Origin: Nitrosospira sp. Nsp14
GTDB taxonomy: Bacteria > Pseudomonadota > Gammaproteobacteria > Burkholderiales > Nitrosomonadaceae
Length of the DNA stretch: 64,000 bases
Assembly (NCBI RefSeq): GCF_900113575.1
Contig: NZ_FOPV01000001.1
Location: forward strand, 62,001 to 126,000
Reading direction: 5' to 3'
Shown here: positions 17,041 through 27,700 of the stretch, in pieces
Numbering within the stretch: the stretch's first letter is position 1
How the letters are laid out: the number at the start of each line of letters is the position of its first letter
Position numbers and translations under genes: made by a program
The notes under the pieces: model-generated
Database searches by the model: none
Told to the model about the DNA's origin: nothing
The model's input: the letters and a program-made list of their open reading frames with translations, nothing else

Positions 17041-18612
17041 GTGCGAATGACGAAAATAGCGCTGTGGGTAAGCTGCGTATTGTGCCTGATCGGCCTTATG
17101 CCTCTGTCGTACGCATATGCACAAAATGCACAGTTTGACGTATTCGAATACCGGGTCGAAGGCGCCACGTTATTGCCGGTAGCGTTGATCGAGGAGGCAG
17201 TTTATCCGCATCTGGGCGAACAAAAAACGCTGGACGATGTGGAACGAGCCCGGGATGCGCTGGAGCGGGCCTATCATGCCGCGGGTTACCTGACGGTCCT
17301 GGTGACAATTCCACAACAGAAAGTGGAAGAGGCGGTGGTGCGGCTGGCGGTGACGGAAGCGCCGGTGACGCGTTTACGCGTCATGGACTCCCGCTATTTC
17401 AGCCCGGCGGATATCAAAGACACCATACCCGAGCTGGCCGAGGGGAATGTTCCGAATTTTACCGAAATGCAGAAACAGCTGGCGAACCTGAATCGCTCCG
17501 CCGATCGCCGGGTCACGCCCGTGCTTCGGGCGGGAAAAACGCCGGGCACGGTGGAAGTGGATTTGAAAGTAAAGGATCAGTTGCCACTACATGGCAGCAT
17601 CGAACTGAATAGCCGCCAGATCCCGAATACAACACTCACCCGGCTCAGCGCGAACGTAAGCTGGGACAACCTCTGGCACCGGCAGCATAGCCTTGGCATC
17701 ACGGGACTTATCGCGCCTCAAAACCCCGACGAGAGCAAGGTAATTTCCGCCAATTACACCTTGCCGGTGCCGACTGGCGGCTTCCTCGCGTTGTACAGCG
17801 TCTATTCCGATTCCAACGTAGCGTCAGTGGGAGCGCTTAATGTGCTGGGCAACGGCGTAATTGTCGGAGGACGTTACATCCTTCCGCTCCCAGGAGGTGA
17901 AAAATTTTTCCACACCGCGACGCTGGGCATGGACTACAAGGATTTTGGCCAAAACATTCAACTGCTCGATGGCGGCAGATTCAATACGCCCATCACGTAT
18001 ATGCCTTTCACCGTCGGGTGGGATGGCACCTGGGTTGGCGATCGAAGCATCACCAAACTGGGACTATCGGTCAATTTTCACCTGCGCGACGTGGTGGGAA
18101 GTGAAGCTGAATTTGCCAACAAGCGTTTCAAGGCCCATTCCAACTATGTATTTCTGCGCGGCAACTTTTCTCATACGCACACCATGCCGCAAGGCTGGGG
18201 ATGGACGGGCCGTGCGACTTGGCAGCTTGCGGCGCAGCCGCTTATCAATAATGAGCAAGCTATCGTCGGTGGGATAAACACGGTGCGCGGATACCTGGAA
18301 GTCGCGGCATTGGGCGACGACAGCGCTAGTGGCCAGTTTGAAGTCTTTACGCCCAATTATGCCGACTACCTGGTCAGGGGGATCAACGAGTTTCGTTTGC
18401 TGGCTTTTATCGATGGCGGGGTCGTGCGCGTGCAGCAGCCATTGCCCGGCCAGATAGACCGGTTCGATCTGGCGGGCACCGGCATGGGATTTCATCTCAA
18501 GGCCTGGAAGGGAGCCTCCGCCGACTTTAGCTGGGCGGTTGCGCTGGAGGATGTCAACAGGACCAGGGCGGGAGACAAACGGGTGCATTTCCTGGTGCGG
18601 CAGGCATGGTGA
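17041..18612 (+). CDS. Two-partner secretion transporter TpsB (ShlB/FhaC/HecB family)
   Basis: A 523-residue outer-membrane transporter (GTG start at 17041; ATG at 17047 is equally possible). The signal peptide is about residues 1-28. Two POTRA domains follow: about 33-105 (FDVFEYRVEGATLLP at its start) and about 108-185. A 16-strand-type beta barrel fills the remainder, with NSRQIPNTTLTRLSANVSWDNLW near 197 and the FhaC-type motif VRGYLEVAALGDDS near 420. The protein ends in aromatic VRQAW as expected for an outer-membrane barrel. It would export the large TpsA encoded next, 90-140 bases downstream. Confidence 0.92.
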   Translation: MRMTKIALWVSCVLCLIGLMPLSYAYAQNAQFDVFEYRVEGATLLPVALIEEAVYPHLGEQKTLDDVERARDALERAYHAAGYLTVLVTIPQQKVEEAVVRLAVTEAPVTRLRVMDSRYFSPADIKDTIPELAEGNVPNFTEMQKQLANLNRSADRRVTPVLRAGKTPGTVEVDLKVKDQLPLHGSIELNSRQIPNTTLTRLSANVSWDNLWHRQHSLGITGLIAPQNPDESKVISANYTLPVPTGGFLALYSVYSDSNVASVGALNVLGNGVIVGGRYILPLPGGEKFFHTATLGMDYKDFGQNIQLLDGGRFNTPITYMPFTVGWDGTWVGDRSITKLGLSVNFHLRDVVGSEAEFANKRFKAHSNYVFLRGNFSHTHTMPQGWGWTGRATWQLAAQPLINNEQAIVGGINTVRGYLEVAALGDDSASGQFEVFTPNYADYLVRGINEFRLLAFIDGGVVRVQQPLPGQIDRFDLAGTGMGFHLKAWKGASADFSWAVALEDVNRTRAGDKRVHFLVRQAW

Positions 18613-18750
18613 CGCGACCGACGCCAGGTTGCATTGCCCTCTGCGGCTTATTCGAACCGGAGCCCAGTAAAATAATGACGTCACGCAAGAAAGGGGAAGG
18701 GCGTGACGAAACGCAATATCGAGCTGCTCACCGAGAAGCAGGTACACAAA

Positions 18751-21700
18751 ATGAATCGTAATCTATACAAGTTAATTTTCAGTACGACCCTGGGTATGGT
18801 GGTGCCGGCCGGCGAAAATGTGCGAGGCCGGCGCAAGGCGGCCAGCGGTGCGGGGTTGCTTGTGACAGCTCTGCTGCTGAGCACATCTGCGCAGGCTGAG
18901 TTGCCGGTTCCGTGCGCGGGTGGCAGCTGCGGCGGCGGGATACCGGATTTCGTCACCGCTGGTCAGGCTAACTATCACGTCCATGAGCACCAGGCCATCG
19001 TCGACCAGGTGGGTGACAAGGCCATTCTCAATTGGGAAAGCTTTAATATCAGCGCCGGCCACTCCGTGCAATTCCGCCAAGTTGAGGTTCTGGTCGAACA
19101 GAACCTGGTTCAGGGCGCCAATTTCACCACCCTTAATCGCGTCTGGGACAACGATCCTAGTGTGATTGCCGGCATCATCAGTCAGGCTGCGGGGCAAAAG
19201 GCGAACGTCATCCTGGTCAATACCAATGGTATCGCGTTCATGGGTTCCTCCCAGGTGAATCTCAGCAGCTTTACTGCCAGCAGCCTGGATATCAAGGATA
19301 ACTTCATTCTCAATGCATTTCTTACCCCGGAGAAGACGAATCCGCAATTCGAAGGCTCGGGCGGTTTTATCAAGGTATTCGAGGGCGCGCGCATCACGGC
19401 CGGCAGTCAGGGCCGGGTGATGCTGATTGCACCCACCGTCATCAATAAAGGCAGTGTGCAGGCTCCGGACGGACAGGTGATCGCAGCGGCGGGCACCAAG
19501 GTATTCCTGCGTTCGGCTTCGGCCATACCGGCGGATGCCAACGTGCGCGGGTTACTGGTGGAAGTGGATAGCCCGGCCGGCTTGAGCGATTTCGAAACCG
19601 CTAACACCGGCGTCAAGGATGGCAAGCTGGACGGTCAAACCGTCGTGCTCAAGGATGCTGCACGCGACAAGCTCGGCCACGTCACCAATCTGGGCGAACT
19701 GAGCACGCCACGTGGCAATGTCACCATGGTGGGGTACGCGGTCAACCAGCAAGGCATCGCGCGCGCGACCACTTCAGTCGTCTCCAACGGCTCGATCTAT
19801 CTGATGGCGCAGGATTCGGCCACGGCGCAGGATAATTCGACTCGCGGCGGCCGCGTGGTTCTCGGTACAGGCAGCTTGACCGAGGTGTTACCAGACGTAT
19901 CCGACAAGACCGGTGTGCCGGATGGGCTGACAGGTATCGGCCTCGTGCTTCCGTCGCAGGTGAAGGTGGTGGGACAGGACGTACGGATGGAAAATGCCTC
20001 GATGATCAATGCGCCGGCGGGGGAAGTGAATTTCATCGCCCTCGACAATCCCAGTTTGCTATTTTCCCAGGACCCCGTCAGGCAGGGGTTTGACGCGCCT
20101 GTCTCGGCTGCTGCCCGGGTTCATATCGCCAGCGGTGCGCGCATCAATGTGGCAGGCTTGGAAAACGTGGAAGTTTCCGCTGCGCGTAACGGCGTCGAAA
20201 TCGAACTGCGGGGGGATGAGCTGAAAGATTCGCCGGTGAACCGCGATGGGCCGCTGCGCAGCCAGAAGGTTTTTGTCGATATCAACCGCGCCTTGGCCAA
20301 TGCCAACGCGGGCGAGCCCACGCTGATTGCCAAGGACAGCCTGGAATCCCACCAGGCGCGCCTGGAGCGTGGCGTGGCGGAACGCTCCACTCAGGGAGGT
20401 ATTGTGCGCGTGAGCTCGCAAGGGGAGAGCATCATCGAAGCCGGCGCCGTGATCGATCTTTCAGGCGGGAGTCTCCGCTATACCCCGGCCAGTGTCCCCA
20501 CCACGCTGCTCATGTCGCGTGGGGTATTGACCGACATCGCCGATGCGCACGCCGATGTGCGCTATGACGGCATGGCTACGCGCTATACACAGGATTATGG
20601 GCGCTGGAATGTCAAAGAGGTGATCGACCTCGGGCAGAGCTTCAATTACGATCCCGGCTATACCGAGGGCAAGAATGCAGGCGCGCTGGAAGTCATCGGT
20701 TTGCGCGCCAACGTGATGCAGGCTGATATCCAGGGCCGCACTGTGGTGGGCGAAGTGCAGCACGACGCCGGCATCATGCCTGCTGGCGCCCGACTGACAA
20801 TCGGCAACGACCCTGTGGCCAACCCCATTGCCGGCGGACTCGACTATAAGCTGAACCAGGTGGTCGAGCTGGGTGGCGCCGGCTCTACCCTCCCCCCCGG
20901 GTTCAAATTTGGCGATGCGCTCTCGTCCGAGCTCGTCAGTACCTTAAGCCTCAATCCTTCGCTGCTTGGCAAGGATAAGGTCGCCAACCTGGAGATATTC
21001 AGCAACCAGGCAGTAGTGGTACGCGAGGCTTTGCGTGCTCCGCAGGGTGGCAGCGTGCATATAACGGCATGGGCCGTGACAGTCGGCGCTGACATTGAGG
21101 CGCGAAGCGGCTCGATTGTGCTTGATGCCGACAGAAACGCGCTTCCCCCGGGCTCATCACCATCATCATCAGACCCGCTTAATGTTGTGGTGGCCGATGG
21201 AGTGAAATTCTCAGCCCGCGGAGCCTGGGTGAATGAATTGCCCGGCGTGCCGGCGGGCTCCGCCGACGTCGCACTGGCGCATGGGGGTAAGATTACACTC
21301 TCCGCTGATGACAGTCTTGCTCTGGGAAGAAATACGTTGCTGGATGTCACCGGCGGCGGCCGGCTCAGGGTGGACGGGGGAGGCGGTGTCATCCCCGGCA
21401 ACGGCGGCGAAATCAGCCTTTCCGGCAACGCCGTTTCGGGCGTGGCCGATAATTTGCGCGGCTATGGGGTCGATAGCGGCAGTGGAGGCACGCTTACCGT
21501 GTCCAGCAACAAGATCCAGATTGGCGGCGCGCCCAGCAATACCCCGGGCACGCTCAACCTGGACGCCGAATTTTTCCAGCGCGGCGGATTTTCGAATATC
21601 AATCTTGCCGGGCGGGATAAACTGACCGTGTCGTCAGGCACAAGGGTTGCGCCCACCACCCTCAGCCTGGAATTGCAGCCGGACTATACTCTGCGACCGA

Positions 21701-24700
21701 GCGGTAGCCGGCTGGAGGATTTTACGCGCCAGGTAAAGTTGGATGACCTGATACGCCACCCGGTGAATTTGACTCTTACCGCAAAAAATCCCGACGATGA
21801 CGCAGGCCATTTGCTGATCGACGCCGGTGCGCGCATCGAGGCCGATCCCAGGGCAAACGTGACGCTCTTGGCGGCCCGGTTGCTGGAGATCCAGGGTCGC
21901 GTAAGCGCGCCAGGAGGCAGCATTTCCGCAACCCTCGATCACGGCCGCCAAAACACGGTACCCTTCAATCCGAGCCACAGTGTGTGGCTGGGCAAGCAGG
22001 CCTTATTGGATGTAAGCGGCGTTGCACTCACCTTTCTTGACCATGATCGGCTGACTCAGGGTGAGGTCCTCGATGGCGGTTCCGTTACCTTGCATGCCCA
22101 ATATGGTTATGTCGTGGCCGAGGCTGGTTCCAAAATAGAGCTATCGGGGGTCGCGCCGGTTCGCCTGGATATCCTGAATGAGGCGGGAGGGTTGGGGCAG
22201 TGGGTGGGCAGCGATGCCGGGTCGCTACGCATGGTCGCGCGCGAAGGTGCGCTGCTGGACGGCGCTTTTGCGGCTCATGCGGGCAGTGGGTCAAACCGCG
22301 GTGGTAAATTCAGCTTGGAATTGGGCTTCGTCTCCCCCCCCGAAATGGGATACCCCACGGGCGAGCGTGTGCTGAGCCTGGCGCAAACTGTGGGGCCTCA
22401 GGTAGGCAGCCTGACGCCCGGAGCTGTTGTGCCAAGCGGGCTGAACGGGCAGGCGAGGCTGGGCTCCGCAGCGCTGGAGGCTGCGGGCTTCGATCGCATT
22501 GGGCTTAAAAGTTTGGATGTGATCCGGCTGGAAGATGGCCTGAATGTTGGGGCAAATCGGATGCTGCCGTTGAACGAGCTGGTGCTCGACGCCCCGCGTA
22601 TCGAAATGGCGGGGGGTGCGGCGGCTTTGAAGGCGCAAACCGTGCGGCTGGGCAATTATGACATCGAGCGAGTGGAGGTGGTCAATACCCCGGTTGCGGG
22701 CGACGGCATTTTCAAGGCGAATGCGCAGCTGCTAGAGCTGGCTGGGGGTAACCTGGCCTTGAGCGGCATAGCGCGTGCCGAACTGAATGGGGCCCAGGAA
22801 GTCAGGCTGGCGGGAGTAAACAGCGGCGGCGCACAGCGTCCCACCGGCACGCTTGCCAGCGCCGGGGAGCTGGTCTTCAGCGGTGCGGTGGTTGCCCCCA
22901 CCACCTATAGCCAGTTTAGCATCCAGGCGCCGGGACAGACGGTCTCTTTCTTCCGCAATACGGTGCTGCCGAACCTTCCGCCGACCCAGCCTCTGTCCGC
23001 GTTGGGCAGTCTTTCCGTGACGGCCGCGGATATCGTGCAGGGCGGCAACGTGTGGGCGCCATTCGGCCAACTGAATTTCAACGCTACTAATGTCGTCACC
23101 TTCAAGGACGGCAGCCTGACATCCGTCGCGGCAACCCCCGGCAGCATGATTCCCTTTGGCATGCTGGTGAACGGGCGTAGCTGGGTTTACCGGCCGGATG
23201 GATTCGAGATTCCGCAGCTTGCGTTGAACGAAAAATCTATCCGTATGAACGCGGCCAATATCGACATGCAGGCGGGCGCCACGCTCGACCTCGCCGGTGG
23301 TGGCGATTTGCAGGCTTACGAATTCAGCGTGGGACCAGGCGGCTCGCGCGATATTCTCAGCGATGCCGGAACCTATGCCATCCTGCCGGGCTATGCGGGC
23401 GGATTCGCCCCCGGCGACAGGCAGGAGAACGCCGGTTTCGACCGCGCCGCCGGCGACGCCGTGTATCTTTCCGGGATACCGGGCTTGCCGGCAGGCGTGT
23501 ACACGCTGTTGCCCGGGCACTACGCTCTGCTGCCCGGCGCCTATGCTGTCAGGCTGAATACGGATGTGCCTAACCTGCTGCCGGGGCAGGCCTATAGCAA
23601 GCAGGACGGAACCCAGGTGGTGCCCGGCTATGTGACCGACAGCCGCGCATCCGCGGGCGGTCCGCGCGATGCCTTATGGCACGGTTTCGAAGTGCTGACC
23701 CGCGACCAGGTTCTGCAGCGCTCCGAAATCACTCTCACCCGGGCCTCCGACTTCTTTGCCGCCGGGGTCAGCCGCCCGCAGGACGCGGGCTTGCTATCCC
23801 TGGATACGACCGCCGGGCTGAAGCTCGATGGCATTTACAAACTCGCGGCGGGCGCGGGAGGCCGAGGGGCTGCAGTCGACATCAGCGCGCCTAAAATCGC
23901 CATCACCAGCCAACCAGGTTCCCCACTCTCCGGCGTCGATCCGCTTGCCACCCGCCTTGCGGTCACCACGCTCAACAGCATTGGTGCGGCGAGCTTGTTC
24001 ATCGGCGGCACGCGTACCGCCAGCGCTACGGTCGGCGCAAGCACCACGCTCAACGTCGCGGCGGATGAGGTAACGTTGGCCAACGACGCCAACCATGCCT
24101 TGAAGGGCGCAGAAATCATCCTGGCGGCAAAGGATACGCTTACGCTCAGGTCCGGCAGCGCCATCGACGCGCAAGGCAAGGCAACGACTACCGGCGCCGG
24201 CTACACCGCGGAGGGTAACGGCGCGCTGGTGCGGGCCGCCTCCACCTACGCCGCCTTTTCCCGTAGCGGGAGCCCGGATCGTAGCGAGGGCGCGCTGGTC
24301 GGCGAAGCCGGCAGCACGATCCGCGCGGTAAATTCGATTACGCTCGACGCCACCAAACAGAATGCCTTTGCCGGCACAACCATTTTTGCCGACGATAAGA
24401 ATAATCTCGTGGCGGGTAATTTGACAGTCGGTGCGACACGCGTCAATTTCGGAAACGCGCCGTCCGGTTCCCAGGGTCTGACTCTCAGCCAGGGCGAACT
24501 GGACGCGCTGGACCGGCTGAACTCGCTGACGCTGACCAGCTATAGCACCTTTGACCTGTACGGCGATGTGGACGTGGGCGGGACAAATAGCGCCGGCAAG
24601 CCCACCCTGCAAGCCCTGAACCTGTTTGGCGGCGGGCTGGCCGGGCTGAACAATGCCGGTAAAACCGCCAATTTGCGCGCCGCTGCCATCACGCTTTCCA

Positions 24701-27700
24701 ATCCGGCTGCGTCGGCATCCACCGCCGGCGGTACGCTCGGCACCGGTACGCTGGCGATACACGCGGACAAACTGGTGCTCGGCGAGGGGGCCAAAGCGAT
24801 CGAAGGATTTTCCCAGGTGGATATCCGGGCAAATGAGCTTATCGGACGCGGCTCAGGGACTACTGATATCGCAGCCACTACAGCAAACATGAGCATTGCG
24901 CGTATCAGCGGCGAGCAAAGCGCCAGCCAGAGCCTGACCGCGGGCGGCGCCCTCAACCTCGCCGACACTGCGGCGGATCGTGCGCTCACGGCGGTAAATG
25001 CGCTTGGAGCTAAATGGGCGCTGTCGGGCACGGAGATCATGTTCGATACCGAGGCGATCCTGCCTTCTGGACAGCTCAAGCTTACCGCGACATCTGCTGA
25101 TCTTACGCTGGGCGCAAATGCGGTCGCGGACGCAGCCGGACGCTCAGTGGTTTTCTTCGACGTGCAACGCGGGTCGCCCGGCGGCAGCGTCGAACTGGCC
25201 AGCGACAACGGCAATGTGGTGGTCGCCGAGGGCGCAAAGGTCGACGTGTCCGCTCCCTTGGGGGCAGATGCAGGAAAGGTGAGCGTGCGCGCGCCGAAAG
25301 GTGCGGTGACCTTACCGGTTGGGAGCTTGCTGGGCTCGGCGATGGCGGACGGCAACGGCGTCAAAGGCAACGGGGGGCGCTTCGAGCTGGATGTGGGAAC
25401 GTTGGCGGACTTCTCCACTTTCAACACTGTGCTCAACCAGGGCGTATTCGACGGCGGGAGGACGTTGCGGGTTCGCATCGGCGATGTCAGCATTGCTGCG
25501 TCGGATACGGTCAAGGCGAAGGAAGTGCATATTACGGCGGACGGCGGCAAACTGGATGTCGCGGGTCATATTGACGCCTCGGACAAGGACGGCAGCAAGG
25601 ATGCGGGCAGCATCCATCTTCATGCGAAGAACGATGTGACTGTGTTGGCCGGCGCGAAGCTCGATGCCGTTTCCACCGGCGACGGCAAGAGCGGCGGTAC
25701 TGTGGAGATCGGCACCGCCCAAGGAGCGCTGAACCTGGCGCAAGGCAGCGCAATCGACGTGCAGGGGGGTAATGACGGAGACGGCGGGAAAGTAGTGCTG
25801 CGCGCATCGCGCACCGGGAGCGACGCGGGCACTGACGTGGCGGTGGGCAGTATCGCTGGCAGCATCAGCGGCGCGGGATCGGTAGTGGTCGAAGCAGTCA
25901 AGGTTTACGACAACATCACGACGCTGACTGCCACCGGCGCAAGCACAGGCACAACCCTCAGTCTTGACACGGTGAATGCCGACAATACCAGCTTTGCGTC
26001 CAACGCCGGCACGATTGCGTCGCGTCTGGGCAAGAGTGGGGATGCCGTCTTCCACGTGCGCACTGGGGTTGAAGTGCGCTCCGCCGGCGATCTTGCACTC
26101 AGCAATGATTGGAATCTCGCCACCCGCCCCGCGGGAGAAGAGCCTGGCGTGTTGACCCTGAGGGCGGCAGGCAACCTCAATCTCGATAGCAATCTCTCCG
26201 ATGGCTTCAACGTGGCGACGCCTTTCAGCAGCGGCACCATCCCCGCCACCCTGGTTGAAGGGGATTCATGGGGCTACCGGCTGGTTGCGGGCGCGGATGC
26301 CGGTGCTGCCGATCCGCTGGCAGTGAAGGCAGCCAGCGGCAACATCACCCTCGCAGCCGGCAAGTTGGTGCGCACCGGCACCGGCGACATTCGTCTCGCC
26401 GCAGGCGGCGACATAAAACTCGCGGATAACAAGTCCGCGATTTATACCGCCGGACGGATAGCAGACACCGCCACCGGTTTTGTCGTTCCCGCCAATGCCC
26501 AGTTCAGCCAGGGCGGAGGGGATGTCAGCCTGGTGGCGACGGGCGATATTATCGGGGCGCCCGCGGCGCAACTCTATTCCAACTGGCTGTTCCGCCAAGG
26601 GGCCGTGAATGCATCCACCGGGGAATATACCCGGCAACCTGCCTGGTGGGTGCGCTTCGACCAGTTCCAGCAAGGCGTCGGCGCGCTGGGCGGTGGCAAC
26701 GTCATGCTGCAGGCCGGCGGGAGCGTGGAAAACGTCTCCGCCAGCGCCCCAACCCAGGCACGCATGACCGCCACTGCGCCGAATGCGACAAAACTGGTGA
26801 CAACCGGCGGCGGCGATGTGCGCGTGACAACCGAGGGCGACCTGCTGGGCGGCCAATATTATGCCGACCGTGGCGATGTCGTCATAACAGCTGGTGGCAA
26901 GGTGGGCAGCGGGCAGACCGTACAGGGCAATCCACTCTACACCATTCTGGCCCTGGGCGAAGGACGGGCGTTCGTAAGCGCGCAAGGGGACGTCAACATT
27001 CATACTGTGCTGAATCCGCATCTGGTGGTCCAGTCTTCCGGCACCGGCACCGCGTTCAACGTCAACAATGCCACAAGCCCCAGCTGGAGCCTTTTTTCGA
27101 CCTATGGTCGCGACAGTGGCGTAGACATGCAGAGCCTGGGTGGGAAGGTGACGATGCACAATGGCGGCGGGGGGAGTGCAGACATACAGGCGGCTTACCG
27201 AAAAACCCAAGGCGTCAATGGCCCGGGGCTCAACTTCAATATCTCGAGCTCAAGGTACCAACCGACGCTGCTTTCCCTTCTGCCGCCAAACCTGTCCGCC
27301 ACGGCGTTTCAGAGTGATATCGTCATGAATGACGGGCCCACTGACCTTGTACTTTATCCCTCGGCGCGCGCGCAGTTGGCGCTGCTGGCGGCGAACTCGA
27401 TCGCTATCCCCGCGCTTATATCCATGAGCGACCGGGATCCGGCCCTGATCCCGAGTGCGATCAGGCCAGGAACAGAGTCTTCCCAATTCCCGACCACCGC
27501 TGTGACGGCGGAGAACCTTGTTCTTGTTCATGCCGCTGTTCCCATGCATACCGGCGATACGCAGCCGGCGCGAGTCTATGCTATTGCGGGAGATATCAAG
27601 GGGAGTCCAAACGAGCTTACTTTGGACCTTTCTAAATCCGTCAGGCTTCGTGCCGGGCAGGATGTGCGCGACGTAGCCGTGCAAGCGCAGCATGTGGGCA

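Noticed and set aside
23794-25550. Long antisense open frames (about 320-336 codons) inside the tpsA gene
   Set aside because: They mirror the GC-rich codon pattern of the sense gene, lack ribosome-binding sites and encode no recognisable domain.
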